Numbered from the stretch's first letter, positions 16,374 to 25,793 are shown. The stretch: 64,000 nt of DNA from Microbulbifer sp. VAAF005 (GCF_030012985.1 NZ_CP120233.1:1302001-1366000), one strand, 5' to 3'. Notes: generated from the sequence alone by a model not told the origin. Numbers and translations: made by a program.

Positions 16374-16874
16374 TCAGTCTCCAAGCCGATACTTACGGGC
16401 CACAACCTCAAACTGACGAATATAAATGGCTTGAGCTGGCTTATAGGGCGGCAGCCACTGATCGGGCCCTTTATCTCCCTTACTGCGATTGTGGCCATCA
16501 TCAACCAGCCACAAATTTGCAGGATCTTCTGCAAAAGCTCTACGCTGCTCCCGGCTCCAGCTAGCACCACCGTACTTATGAGCCCAAGATAGCGGTACTA
16601 TATGCTCCACATCCAGATCCGAAGCTTTTTCAAAAAACCGTCCCGTATAGGGATCCATCCACAGGCCTGAAACCACTGTACAGCTCTTTTCATTGCTGAA
16701 GGCAACAGGAGCCAAAGAGAGACGGATCAATAGCTCCTGGCGAGTATTCTGGCAATCACCATCGACATCAGACCACCGTGGCAACCACTCACTGCGATCA
16801 TAAGATTGAGGGGTTACTTCATAACACCCGCTGAGGGTCAGCATGGACACTATTAATAAAGACTTGAGTCGCAT
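16374..16874 (-). CDS. HNH endonuclease family lipoprotein
   Basis: 166 residues. A lipoprotein signal ends in LSGC (Cys17), so the mature protein should be membrane-anchored outside the cytoplasm. The nuclease part has DVDGDCQNTRQELL, GLWMDPYTGRFF, then the HNH core SDLDVEHIVPLSWAHKYGGA and DPANLWLVDDGHNRSKGDKG, the D-[V]-E-H and N...N-R-S-K-G-D residues of DUF1524/HNH enzymes. It ends YIRQFEVVARKYRLGD. Such secreted nucleases are usually linked to extracellular DNA use; the substrate here is inference. Confidence 0.8.
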   Translation of the reverse strand: MRLKSLLIVSMLTLSGCYEVTPQSYDRSEWLPRWSDVDGDCQNTRQELLIRLSLAPVAFSNEKSCTVVSGLWMDPYTGRFFEKASDLDVEHIVPLSWAHKYGGASWSREQRRAFAEDPANLWLVDDGHNRSKGDKGPDQWLPPYKPAQAIYIRQFEVVARKYRLGD

Positions 16875-17137
16875 AAAGCTAAACTGCGGCTAATTACTGC
16901 TGGGGGAGCATTTTGATTATAGCTTTGAGCTCCGTCAAGAAGCCAATCCAGTTTGACATGAGCAAAAATCGGTACAAGTGTACTTTATCCACCCACTCCA
17001 ACGAATGAATATCATTAAGCTAATATACGACTGAAAAAATTTAGATGGTTAAGAAATCGGTATGTAGTAACAATAGCTATCCCCTATACTACTTAAAGGT
17101 CGAGAACCATTACAGCAAGGATATAAGAGACAGAATA

Positions 17138-17836
17138 ATGAAGTTATCTTTAGCACTAACTTTCATCACACTTCTTTCTGCCAACGCTTCATCTCAAGTC
17201 AACATCCCTGGCACCACACTCCAAGAACGGATATTTGAACTAAATCCCCCAGTAATAGATTCACCCACGATGTCCTTTTCGGAGATTAGACAGAGTATAT
17301 TAAAACTCAATCAGTTTATTGGTGGATACCCACCCAGTTTTACAAATGAGAAAGAAAGAGAGTTGATCTATCGAAAATGGCTTGTATTAGTTTCCGAAGC
17401 AGAAGCATTTTACACAGTACATAATGGCTCAGAAGAGTCGCTTTACCTGCTATCAGAACTTTACCGACAGGGCCACAACATGGATGTAGAGGGTAGCGCG
17501 GAAAAAGCATTCAATAACCTAAGTGCGTGTCTTCACACTTTTAAAAAGTCCGTGATGTGCAACTTTTCAGCATCCTATTTCTACCTGTCAATTGGCCCCG
17601 CATACTTAGACAAAGCAGAGCTAAGCTTATCCATACTAAAAGAACATTTTAGCCCCAATCTTAACAGTGAGGTCGAATCTGGTTATGTATTCTTGCATAT
17701 CTATCGCCAAGACATCCCCAAAGCAAAACAGCAAATCGACTTCTTTATCCAAAAATTCCCCAACTCTAGCAGAGTCGCAATGTTTGAAAACATAAAACAA
17801 AATTTAGGCGATACCATAGAGTGGAAACAACATTAA
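17138..17836 (+). CDS. Secreted TPR/Sel1-like protein of unknown function
   Basis: About 232 residues from ATG 17138, which starts a clean signal peptide (MKLSLALTFITLLSANASSQ); the frame is open for 31 more codons without a signal. The mature chain is helical, with SLYLLSELYRQGHNMDVEGS resembling a Sel1/TPR repeat and AKQQIDFFIQKFPNSSRVA resembling another TPR. No catalytic motif is seen. Role unknown. Confidence 0.6.
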   Translation: MKLSLALTFITLLSANASSQVNIPGTTLQERIFELNPPVIDSPTMSFSEIRQSILKLNQFIGGYPPSFTNEKERELIYRKWLVLVSEAEAFYTVHNGSEESLYLLSELYRQGHNMDVEGSAEKAFNNLSACLHTFKKSVMCNFSASYFYLSIGPAYLDKAELSLSILKEHFSPNLNSEVESGYVFLHIYRQDIPKAKQQIDFFIQKFPNSSRVAMFENIKQNLGDTIEWKQH

Positions 17837-18514
17837 CCAATGCCCTTTTATAACTCAGGAGCAGCACAGCGCTTCACATTAAACGGCTCAATAACTAAAT
17901 CGCCGGACACTACCTATACGTCACTTTCCGAGCGATGTCTTACCCTCTAGGTTACTTAACAGCATTAAGCTATAGAAAGGAGGACGTAGCCCCTTCATTG
18001 TACAAGTGTACAGGCATTCAACCACATATAGCACCTCAACTACTTCGGTTAGCAGTTATTAACCTAGCGGCTACAGTCATGGCCTAACTTCTATCAAATA
18101 CAAAATACTTACCTGAGGCTAATACACTTGTTTTAACAACTCTAAACATCCCATACAGAATGTCATTGAACGAATCTACAAGAAAATACAATGACCCGTC
18201 TGGTAAGATCAAAACCGCTTAGGTAAAAGTAAGGAAAAACTGATCGAATTCACTATAATCGAATAGCTCAGTAAAAAATCCAAGGAACATTAATTCGAGA
18301 GACAGTTGATAGGCAATTCCTCCCGCATTTAGAAAATATGATTCAGAAAATGTAAATTTAACCTTACCTCAATAACAGTACTCTGCAGGTCAACCTTCAA
18401 CACTTTACGCCTCTTGTAATCCCCACTCATTAACAGTACAAGAGATATCCTATTTCGCACATAGACATACTGCAGATTAGCCATTTTCAAGATAACACGG
18501 AGTTAACGATCTAG
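17837..18514. other. Long AT-rich gap with no firm gene
   Basis: 678 bp. A 50-codon plus-strand frame at 17935-18087 has no recognisable similarity and no ribosome site. I looked for integron attC-type palindromes and insertion-sequence ends here and saw none. Confidence 0.4.
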
Positions 18515-19393
18515 ATGAAAGAATCGCTGAGTTCGCTCAAAATTACCGTTGTTTTTTTAATTCTCACAGCGAGCCTCTACCCTATCGGATACTGGCTAAT
18601 TTTTCACATGGAAAGCGCAGTACCCTTAATGCTTTCTGTTGGGCTTGCCACGGTCACAACATGCTTGATATTCAAGAAGAGCCTGGGCTCCTTAGGATGG
18701 TCTTGGGGAAGCTGGAAATATCAGTGGTTAAGCTATTTGGTACCCTTGGGCTATGTAGCAGCTGCCTACCTCATTATGTGGATCTTAGGTTTCGGGGAGT
18801 GGTATAACTCAGAATACGTTACGGCACTAAGAGAAGGGTATAAAGTAGATGGCTGGAGTGATACCAGTGTAATCCTCTTTAGGTTCTTAATTACTGCGAG
18901 TATCAGCTTTATATTGATACTGCCTGGAGTTTTAGGAGAGGAGATTGGATGGCGTGGATTGCTTGTACTTGAGCTCTCAAAGCTTATGTCCTTCTCAGGG
19001 ATCGCATTAACCTCTGGGTTTACATGGGCCGCCTGGCATTGGCCCATGATGGTAGCAGGTGTCTACGGGAATGAAACAGCCCCTCTCAGCTATCAGTTGT
19101 TTTTCTTTACGCTAGGCTTAATGTCAATGTCAGTCATCATGACTTACGTAAGATTAAAGACTAACAGTGTTTGGCCTGCCGTTATTTTCCACATGAGTCA
19201 CAATGCATTTATTCAAAAATTCTTTAATCCTTTGACCCTACAAAGCACAGATTCAGGCTGGTATCTCAATGAGTTTGGTATGGTTTTACCTGTAGTTATT
19301 TTTTGTATCAGCATTTATTTCTGGAGAAAGGGCCAACAAGAGTTCGGCTCCGCTCAACCAGCAAGCGAACTGTTGTCTCCAAAAAACTCTTGA
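18515..19393 (+). CDS. CPBP family intramembrane metalloprotease
   Basis: 292 residues with about eight hydrophobic segments. The CPBP/Abi motifs are complete: GEEIGWRGLL, with Glu142, Glu143 and Arg147 (motif 1), TWAAWHWP (motif 2, about 170-177) and FHMSHNAF (motif 3). These residues form the glutamate/histidine metal site of Rce1-like proteases. Bacterial members process prenylated or peptide substrates, bacteriocin-related peptides or unknown partners. No bacteriocin gene is visible nearby. Confidence 0.88.
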   Translation: MKESLSSLKITVVFLILTASLYPIGYWLIFHMESAVPLMLSVGLATVTTCLIFKKSLGSLGWSWGSWKYQWLSYLVPLGYVAAAYLIMWILGFGEWYNSEYVTALREGYKVDGWSDTSVILFRFLITASISFILILPGVLGEEIGWRGLLVLELSKLMSFSGIALTSGFTWAAWHWPMMVAGVYGNETAPLSYQLFFFTLGLMSMSVIMTYVRLKTNSVWPAVIFHMSHNAFIQKFFNPLTLQSTDSGWYLNEFGMVLPVVIFCISIYFWRKGQQEFGSAQPASELLSPKNS

Positions 19394-19481
19394 CGTAGCG
19401 CCATGGATGTATGACAGGGGCTTTGATTAAGAACAATCATGAGTTTTTGGCAATTTTACCGCAGGCATATAGAAATACATT

Positions 19482-19979
19482 ATGGATAATGAAGTAGATA
19501 TTTTTGCTCCAGTTACTGATCTAGGAAAAAGAGATGCCCTTGAATGCTGGAGATGGCTAGTTGGCAAACAGGCCTCCATGTGCCTTCTGACCTCCATGGG
19601 AGATTTATTCTTCAAAAGGAAGGAAGGCCTACTGAACAAGGAACGTGTCTATTTCCTAGATACTGGCACAGGAGAAATGGAACTTGCCGCTAAATCCTGG
19701 ATTGTATTCCGAGAGATGATGGCAGCAATGAAAGATATTCCGGGCCACTGGTTTAAATATAGATTATTACTTGAGTTAGTGGAGCAACCATTAACTCAAG
19801 GTTGTTGCTATTCACCAATCCAACCACCGATAATGGGCGGGGAGTACATTACAGAAAATTATCAATCTATATCTTGGGAAGTCCATCTAGATCTGTTAGG
19901 ACAGATACATGAGCAACTCAGCGGCCTTCCCCCAGGAACACCAATAGCTAGTATAAGCTTAAAAATTGAAGAAGATTGA
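19482..19979 (+). CDS. T6SS immunity Tdi1-like (DUF1851) protein
   Basis: 165 residues. An N-terminal part leads to WLVGKQASMCLLTSMGDLFF and VYFLDTGTGEMELA, and the C-terminus LDLLGQIHEQLSGLPPGTPI is typical of the DUF1851/Tdi1 C-terminal domain. Tdi1 neutralises a DNase effector delivered by type VI secretion in Agrobacterium. No toxin or T6SS gene adjoins it here, so it could be an orphan immunity gene or a member of the wider family with another role. Confidence 0.6.
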   Translation: MDNEVDIFAPVTDLGKRDALECWRWLVGKQASMCLLTSMGDLFFKRKEGLLNKERVYFLDTGTGEMELAAKSWIVFREMMAAMKDIPGHWFKYRLLLELVEQPLTQGCCYSPIQPPIMGGEYITENYQSISWEVHLDLLGQIHEQLSGLPPGTPIASISLKIEED

Positions 19980-20051
19980 GAGGCCACCATTCAAAAGGGT
20001 TATCCCTGAATCCAGCATTTAAATCTATAATTTATGTCAGGACTTGTCCTT

Positions 20052-20669
20052 ATGATAAGCATTGAGTTTTTGATTACCTCTTTTATCGTTGTGTTGATAC
20101 CGGGAACGGGAGTTCTATATACAGTTGCTGCGGGGCTATTCAAGGGTAAAAGGGCAAGTATTTCTGCAGCGTTAGGTTGTACGCTAGGCATCATCCCCTC
20201 TATCCTTGCTTGCATCATGGGGCTGTCCGTAATCATTCATACCAGTGCATTATCATTCCAGCTTGTAAAATATGCAGGGGTCGCGTACTTACTGTACTTA
20301 GCTTGGTCAATGCTTAAATCCAGCAACTCTCTGACTCTAGAAGAAAATCAAAAGAAACAGAGTTTAACTTCAATTGCTTTCAAGGGATTTATGATTAATA
20401 TCTTAAACCCAAAGCTAACCATCTTCTTCCTGGCATTCTTACCCCAGTTTATTCCCTCTCAAATACAGAACCCCGTAGATAGTATGCTGATACTTGGGCT
20501 TGCCTTCATGGTTATGACCTTTCTGGTTTTCATTGTTTATGGCTTACTAGCAACAGTCATTCGAAATTATGTTATTCACTCAGAAAAAATTAGCGTTATC
20601 ATTCAACGAGCCTTTGCTGGTAGCTTCGCAGCTTTAGGACTCAAACTCGCCTTTACGAGCAGGGAATGA
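20052..20669 (+). CDS. LysE/RhtB family amino-acid exporter
   Basis: 205 residues, six hydrophobic segments. The family motif near the N-terminus (VLIPGTGVLYTVAAGLFKGK) and NILNPKLTIFFLAFLPQFIP in the middle are clear. These inner-membrane proteins export amino acids such as homoserine or threonine, or related metabolites. ATG 20052 gives the usual start; ATG 20034 would add six residues. It lies 120 bp before the S41 peptidase gene on the same strand. Confidence 0.88.
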   Translation: MISIEFLITSFIVVLIPGTGVLYTVAAGLFKGKRASISAALGCTLGIIPSILACIMGLSVIIHTSALSFQLVKYAGVAYLLYLAWSMLKSSNSLTLEENQKKQSLTSIAFKGFMINILNPKLTIFFLAFLPQFIPSQIQNPVDSMLILGLAFMVMTFLVFIVYGLLATVIRNYVIHSEKISVIIQRAFAGSFAALGLKLAFTSRE

Positions 20670-20790
20670 GCCCCCCATTAACAAAAACAGTAAAGCGATT
20701 ACTAACATTAAGTTTAATGTTGCTTCAGGCATACCCGATTCAAGCTTACCCCTAAGAATCTCAATCGTAAAAGAATAAGCACAAACAAGC

Positions 20791-22599
20791 ATGAAAATTT
20801 TTTTGACCTTTTCGGTACTCGGATTTTTCTTAACTCCATCACCTGAAGTAGTCGCTTCAAAGGCAGACCTTATGACCAACAGCGCTATTGGTCAAATGCC
20901 CTCCCAGTCCTTTCCCTCTAGCGGCTCCGAATATTGGATAGAGCGAGAACAAGCAGTAAGTTTCGCAAAAACCGATGACTGGGAAAAAGCTATTCCCTTG
21001 CTCGAAAAACTAACCGCCCAATATAAAGATGATGGAGACACTTGGTTTTTACTCGGGCATGGATACATTGAGACGAACCAATGTAACAAAGCAATCCCCT
21101 CACTCAAACGAACCCTAGAACTAGGGACAATCATGTCGGGGATAAGATCAGCTTCATCCCCCTCTAACGATATAATGATTAAAATTGCACAATGTCATTC
21201 CAAAATGGAAGAGAAGGACCAAGCGCTGGGCTGGATTCAAAAAGCACTCGATTCCAGATGGGATGACCGGAAGAGTCTCATTGGCAGCAGCGATTTTCAA
21301 CACATATCTCAAGACGACATGTATAAGGAGCTTTCAGGGGAAAGCCAGCTGGAAAATTTATCGAGAGATGAACGCTGGATGACAGATTTAAAATTCCTAG
21401 CTGATGAAATATTACGCCTACATGTTAACCCCTACCATCACTCATCAAAGAAAGATCTAGCATTACACATAAACGAAATTAAAACAGAAATCCCCCACTT
21501 AACCGACCAACAAATCGTATTTAGAATGATGGCGCTACTTGCCAGCTTAGGGAATGGACACAACTTTATTGTCCCAACCCACTCTAGGAATGGCTCATTC
21601 AGCAAGTTACCAATCCAGCTCTATTGGTTTAATGATGGGATATTCATTGTAGGTGCCGATACCGAATATAAGCATCTTGTAGGGAAAAAACTCCTTTCTG
21701 TAGCCAACCAGCCGATAGATGCAGTAATGAAAAAGATTGCCACTGTAAATGCCCGCGATAACGAAATGCAACAATACTGGCTGGGGCCTTACTATCTGGC
21801 TTTACCGGAGGTTCTCGAGGGTTTAGGCATAGTAGAAAGTGCATCGAAGATCCCACTAACTTTGGAAGAAAAATCAGGAGCCAAAGAGCAAGTAGTTCTA
21901 TCAGGAAAACCTTTCAACTTTACAGGTTTTCCAACCTTACCCGCACCTAATAATAGGGACAACTTACTTTACCTAAGGAACAAGAAAGAAAACTATTGGC
22001 TTGAATACAATTCTGGCAATGATCTCCTATATTTACAATTTAATAGGGTCGCACAAGATAAGTCACACCCACTGGACGTATTCAGCAAAAAGATCACAGC
22101 ATTCACCAAGGGTAGAAAAGTCAAAAATCTTATTCTAGATTTGCGTCACAACAGCGGCGGCAATGGTTCTATTATCCCTCCCTTAACAAGATCGTTAATT
22201 CATTTTTCAGAAAATAGCGAAGAGAATAATCTATTTGTGATTATTGGACGAAATACTTTCTCCGCTGCACATTTGTTACTTGCAGACCTCGATCGCTTGA
22301 CTGACATCATTATTGTCGGTGAACCAAGTGGAAGCAGACCCAACCATTTAGGTGAAGCAGGATGGTTTAAACTTCCTTACAGCGGTGTCTGGGGAATTAT
22401 TTCATCTCAATATCATCAGGCCTCAAAGGCCGAAGATCATCGTATCTGGATTGCACCACATGTTCCCGTAACACTCTCATCTGAAGAGTATTTCGCAGGA
22501 GAAGACCCCGCAATAAATCATATAATTAGAATAATAAGCCACAAAAAAGAAAAAGCAGCAATACCCTCACCAGGGTCAGTTATCACGGCAGGATTTTAG
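20791..22599 (+). CDS. Secreted TPR plus S41 family peptidase
   Basis: 602 residues. A signal peptide (about 1-23) is followed by a TPR region (AVSFAKTDDWEKAIPLLEKL and DTWFLLGHGYIETNQ..., about 50-150) and a C-terminal S41 protease fold. NLILDLRHNSGGNGS (about 449-463) and GRNTFSAAHLLLADL hold the substrate loop and the nucleophile Ser491, with GEPSGSRPNHLGEAG after it. Relatives with this architecture lack the PDZ domain of tail-specific proteases and are periplasmic or secreted. The substrate is unknown. Confidence 0.82.
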   Translation: MKIFLTFSVLGFFLTPSPEVVASKADLMTNSAIGQMPSQSFPSSGSEYWIEREQAVSFAKTDDWEKAIPLLEKLTAQYKDDGDTWFLLGHGYIETNQCNKAIPSLKRTLELGTIMSGIRSASSPSNDIMIKIAQCHSKMEEKDQALGWIQKALDSRWDDRKSLIGSSDFQHISQDDMYKELSGESQLENLSRDERWMTDLKFLADEILRLHVNPYHHSSKKDLALHINEIKTEIPHLTDQQIVFRMMALLASLGNGHNFIVPTHSRNGSFSKLPIQLYWFNDGIFIVGADTEYKHLVGKKLLSVANQPIDAVMKKIATVNARDNEMQQYWLGPYYLALPEVLEGLGIVESASKIPLTLEEKSGAKEQVVLSGKPFNFTGFPTLPAPNNRDNLLYLRNKKENYWLEYNSGNDLLYLQFNRVAQDKSHPLDVFSKKITAFTKGRKVKNLILDLRHNSGGNGSIIPPLTRSLIHFSENSEENNLFVIIGRNTFSAAHLLLADLDRLTDIIIVGEPSGSRPNHLGEAGWFKLPYSGVWGIISSQYHQASKAEDHRIWIAPHVPVTLSSEEYFAGEDPAINHIIRIISHKKEKAAIPSPGSVITAGF

Positions 22600-22628
22600 A
22601 GTAAATTATACAAAGGAAACGGATCAAC

Positions 22629-22928
22629 ATGTCTTTAACTTGGGTTATTGTAGGCTCATTTCTTCAATTGTCTTTTTGCGGATTCCTTTTTATGATGGCC
22701 GCATTCGCTGGAGGTGGCGTAGCTAATAGAGGAAATTTATCAAAACTATCATCAGTGATACTTGCGGCTTCCCTATACTTACTACCCTCAATTAGCATAC
22801 TTGCCGCCGGTATTGTTATATACCAATACAACCATGGAGGGGACGCCTCCTCTTATTGGTGGCACTTCATGCCTATTGCGGCGGCGGCTTTATATATCAT
22901 TTATATAAACTCACTATGGGAAAAATAG
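22629..22928 (+). CDS. Small membrane protein of unknown function
   Basis: 99 residues with three hydrophobic segments (about 3-27, 40-63 and 75-94). It has an AAGGAAAC site nine bases before ATG 22629 and follows the S41 peptidase by 29 bp, so the two may be cotranscribed. I do not recognise a family. Confidence 0.65.
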   Translation: MSLTWVIVGSFLQLSFCGFLFMMAAFAGGGVANRGNLSKLSSVILAASLYLLPSISILAAGIVIYQYNHGGDASSYWWHFMPIAAAALYIIYINSLWEK

Positions 22929-22962
22929 CGTAACATAAAAGAAGTCAATAGGAGCTTCGTCC

Positions 22963-23592
22963 GTGAGTAAATGCCTACTTTTTGATAACGACGGCACCTT
23001 AGTTGATAGCGAGCATCTCTCCAGTATTGGCTTAGCTATGATGTTCGAAAATTACAGAATAAAACTAGATGCTGATGAACTGGTCATAAGATTTCGGGGT
23101 TGGAAACTGGCAAGCATTCTATCCCTATTAGAAGAAGAGAATAATATCAAACTGAAAAGCAATTTTGTTGCAGCTTATCGCGATATAGTCACAAAACTCT
23201 TTATCAGAGAGTTAAAACCTGTTGAAGGTGTAGCAGACGCTCTTGAGGCACTTGATGGTGAGAAAGCGGTAGTATCTAGCGGCCCCCTGCAAAAAATCAA
23301 GCATGCATTAGATATATGTGGGCTATCTAAGTATTTCGGAAATAATTTATTCAGTTCATATGAAGTAGGTATATGGAAGCCTGACCCAGGCATATACCTA
23401 CATGCCGCCAAAAGTATGGGCCACCATCCTGAGAACTGCTCCGTTATAGATGATGGGCCAGTGGGAGTTAAGGCTGGTAAAGAAGCAGGCATGAAAACTT
23501 ACTTTTTTAATCGTTTTAATGAAGAATCTAATACCGTTGGCGTAGTGTCCTTTCTAGCGATGAGAGAGTTACCAAAACTAATAGGTAACTAA
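22963..23592 (+). CDS. HAD phosphatase, YieH-like
   Basis: 209 residues of a class IA HAD phosphatase. Motif I FDNDGTLVDSE (nucleophile Asp8, acid/base Asp10), motif II VVSSGP, motif III Lys in WKPDPGIYLHAAKSMG and motif IV VIDDGPVGVKAG are all present, with a helical cap between. The pattern of the cap and the F..Y.....WKPDP stretch is close to E. coli YieH, a phosphatase active on 6-phosphogluconate. The start is GTG with AGGAG upstream. It follows the small membrane-protein gene by 34 bp. Confidence 0.85.
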   Translation: MSKCLLFDNDGTLVDSEHLSSIGLAMMFENYRIKLDADELVIRFRGWKLASILSLLEEENNIKLKSNFVAAYRDIVTKLFIRELKPVEGVADALEALDGEKAVVSSGPLQKIKHALDICGLSKYFGNNLFSSYEVGIWKPDPGIYLHAAKSMGHHPENCSVIDDGPVGVKAGKEAGMKTYFFNRFNEESNTVGVVSFLAMRELPKLIGN

Positions 23593-23869
23593 TCCCCCAA
23601 GAACACTATACCTTTAGTTTATTAACATCATTCATTCAAGCTCATGCTACAACCGGTCATCATGGGCGGCAGAGAAAAGATGGTTCCCGACAAGCAATAT
23701 CTATTTGGCTCTTTGCCCATGGGAGGTACAATTTAGCCATTAACAGTAGTGCAAAATATAAACAGAAAACCTATCATTCCATGTCTAATAGGATGTCGGT
23801 TTCACACGACACCTTCAGCACTAACCCTTGTACCCATCCTCACAAAACCTATATCTGGCTACAGTAAGA

Positions 23870-24385
23870 ATGTTCTCAAAGTTATTTAAAAAGAGTAAAC
23901 CACGAGTCTATCTGGATAAAATGATTGTCGTCTCACAGAATGAATTTAGCAAGATTGGTGCTTGGGGGGCTTTTAAGGGCGAAGATTTAGAGGCGGGCAT
24001 TCGTCATAGGCTGGTAGAAATTTTCTCCTTACCACATATATCGAGTCGAATAGAACTTAAATCCAATGATTTAGCACTAGAGGTTGTAGTCTTAAAAGTA
24101 AGAGGGGGTGAGTTTGACACCGCATACTTTGGAGAATTTGGCGCAATGCCTGTATTCTGGCGGCCAAAGATTGAAGTCGCAGCTCGACTCTATTACGCCG
24201 ACTCCAATAAAACACACTCCTCTTATAGGGCTCGAGAGAAAATGCCATGGAGAGAATATTTTTCAGGAGTATTCAGCCTAAGAGGGATGCTCAGACATAG
24301 GCCTGTTTTTGGAGCAAAAGAGCTAGAACCTATTCTCTATAGAGCATGTGAAAAGCTGCTTGCCAGTATGGTGAAGTCAGTATGA
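23870..24385 (+). CDS. Conserved-looking protein of unknown function
   Basis: 171 residues from ATG 23870. A basic start (FSKLFKKSKPR) is followed by a mixed alpha/beta chain without signal or membrane segments; FDTAYFGEFGAMPVFWRPKI and the C-terminal FGAKELEPILYRACEKLLAS are its most distinctive parts. I do not recognise the family. Codon use and a full-length frame on an AT-rich background support a real gene. Its stop overlaps a short downstream frame (ATGA). Confidence 0.55.
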   Translation: MFSKLFKKSKPRVYLDKMIVVSQNEFSKIGAWGAFKGEDLEAGIRHRLVEIFSLPHISSRIELKSNDLALEVVVLKVRGGEFDTAYFGEFGAMPVFWRPKIEVAARLYYADSNKTHSSYRAREKMPWREYFSGVFSLRGMLRHRPVFGAKELEPILYRACEKLLASMVKSV

Positions 24386-24516
24386 AATACTGTAGATTTA
24401 GGCAATCCGCTACTACTTACGGACTTATTTTTTCCTGCGATAGAGATATCACGGCCCTAAGACAGGATATTAAAGTAACCAGGACTTTTGAGAGTTATCG
24501 AGAGGGTGATTTTTAA
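24382..24516 (+). CDS. Possible 44-residue frame, perhaps a fumarylacetoacetase-family N-terminal remnant
   Basis: ATG 24382 overlaps the preceding stop as ATGA. The product opens MKYCRFRQSATTYGLI, much like the N-terminus of fumarylacetoacetate hydrolase-family proteins (usually MKYCRF..NG...YGLI), but ends after 44 codons without the catalytic domain. It may be a decayed fragment, or chance. No further FAH sequence follows in any frame that I can see. Confidence 0.25.
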   Translation: MKYCRFRQSATTYGLIFSCDRDITALRQDIKVTRTFESYREGDF

Positions 24517-24703
24517 GTATAGCCAGATTTGCAGATAAGCTACTAGACTGAGGGGGCTTATCAACCCCATACCCTTTCCAACTTAATAATAATATTAAAA
24601 GGCCCACTTGAACTGGCCTTGAAGTAACAATTAGGCACGGCTTGTGAAGGGTACTGCACTAAATCGTATACTTAACAATAACCTTAACTTTCTGGTGATT
24701 GTA

Positions 24704-24955
24704 ATGCTCAAAATCAAAGAAGCCGCCGCTTTTATTCTATTCGCGTCCCTGATGGGGTGCTCCTCAGATACTCCAGAGGATCCCAAGCCCACCACACCGG
24801 TCGGTTCAGACAAGGATGCCCACGGGTGTATAAACTCAGCCGGCTACCTTTGGTGTAGTAAAACTAAAGAATGCGAACGACCATGGGAGCTTGCAGAGAA
24901 GGCTGGCTTTGCTAACACTCCCAGCAATTTTGATGAGTATTGCGGTAATAAATAG
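24704..24955 (+). CDS. Small Cys-rich lipoprotein
   Basis: 83 residues. ATG 24704 gives a lipoprotein signal ending SLMGC (Cys18). The mature part has a Pro/Thr linker, then HGCINSAGYLWCSKTKECER and a final Cys (FDEYC), four Cys likely to form two disulfides. The C..SAGY.WC.....C pattern occurs in small secreted proteins of unknown role. The frame extends 20 codons upstream, but the lipobox favours the later start. Confidence 0.65.
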   Translation: MLKIKEAAAFILFASLMGCSSDTPEDPKPTTPVGSDKDAHGCINSAGYLWCSKTKECERPWELAEKAGFANTPSNFDEYCGNK

Positions 24956-25055
24956 GGTCTCTGCCTAGCAGCCTCCTCCGTCTATAGGAGAAAACGGTGG
25001 CAGCTAAGGTCTTTGATACTCAAGACTAAAGAACAAAAGCTTCAGAAATGAAAAA

Positions 25056-25077
25056 GCCCGGCATAAGCCGGGCTTTT
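25056..25077 (-). terminator. Terminator of tRNA-Ser copy 1
   Basis: GCCCGGC/GCCGGGC stem (7 bp), 4-nt loop ATAA, flanked by A and T runs so that it works in either direction. It lies 7 bp past the CCA end of the tRNA on its strand. It may also stop transcription from the lipoprotein gene. Confidence 0.75.
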
Positions 25078-25083
25078 AGAAGA

Positions 25084-25171
25084 TGGCGGTGAGGGAGGGA
25101 TTCGAACCCTCGATGCCTTTCGACATACACACTTTCCAGGCGTGCTCCTTCGACCACTCGGACACCTCACC
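25084..25171 (-). tRNA. tRNA-Ser (anticodon GGA), copy 1
   Basis: 85-nt class II tRNA plus encoded CCA (25086-25084). Acceptor GGTGAGG/CCTCACC, anticodon stem CACGC/GTGTG with loop CTGGAAA (anticodon GGA, serine TCC/TCT), long variable arm, T-arm GAGGG/CCCTC around TTCGAAT. It differs from copy 2 at 27764-27848 by one base in the variable-arm loop. Confidence 0.95.
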
Positions 25172-25283
25172 AAGTTCTCTTGTCACCCCCTGTTGGGGCT
25201 GTCCGTCTTTCGACGCCCTCTCGCCTTAATGAAATCTTCAAATAAATCAATAAGATAGCTACTTTAGCCTTGAGAGAGAGTGC

Positions 25284-25312
25284 ACTTTACCCAAATGTTA
25301 GAGAAAGTTCCA
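25284..25312 (-). promoter_or_regulatory. Possible promoter of tRNA-Ser copy 1
   Basis: A -10-like TAAAGT (25289-25284) lies 17 bp after a weak -35-like TGGAAC (25312-25307). The -10 region and the bases around it (CATTTGGGTAAAGTGC) are kept in copy 2, which supports a functional role. Confidence 0.35.
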
Positions 25313-25751
25313 GTGAAATCTGAGATGAATGGGCTCCGTACATTCTCTTTGGTGCACATCCAATGCTCTTGGTTAGATTTCATACAAATTGTGTGCGCTC
25401 ATACGACCAATACCGTTTAGAATTTGAACACCGCACACCGACCAAGTAATAAGGGGCTGGTATGGCGGAGGATCTGGGAAAGAAAGGGGGAACGCCCAGT
25501 GGAACCAGTCAAGACTGCATAGCAAATCTATATCCAACCCGATACAGCCTGAGTACAGGGTGTAAATTGACTGCTAGTACCTTTTCATAACCTATCGGTG
25601 TCTAAAACTTACCTCAAGAAAGTGTCCTGCCCATCCTGTTAAAGGCAACAAAAGAGAACTATAACGTGGCCACCAGGGCAAGTTTCTTCCAGAACGCTCC
25701 AAGGTTCGTCGGTGATACTTCTCAGTGCTCGCTACTTCAGTTCAATAGAAA

Positions 25752-25775
25752 GCTGGGGCGCACAAGTGCCCCAGC
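25752..25775 (-). terminator. Terminator of the secreted-protein gene
   Basis: GCTGGGGC/GCCCCAGC stem, extended inward by a G-U pair, with TTTC after it on the minus strand. It lies about 18 bp past the stop of the 25794-26642 gene. Confidence 0.65.
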
Positions 25776-25793
25776 CCACTGACAATTTAAAAC

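Larger units (their letters stand above)
25172..25793. other. tRNA-Ser leader and intergenic DNA
   Basis: Holds the likely tRNA promoter (25284-25312) and a terminator at 25752-25775. The part from about 25230 to 25300 is similar to the leader of tRNA-Ser copy 2 (27895-27965). No gene is seen. Confidence 0.5.

Noticed and set aside
17935..18087. 50-codon plus-strand frame
   Set aside because: No ribosome site, no motif, and an AT-rich gap in which such frames arise by chance.
24599..24624. AAGGCC/GGCCTT hairpin before the lipoprotein gene
   Set aside because: Six-base stem with a ten-base loop and no T-run; not convincing.
17837..24703. Chromosomal integron cassette array
   Set aside because: The one-direction accessory genes suggested it, but I found no attC-like palindromes between genes and no integrase.
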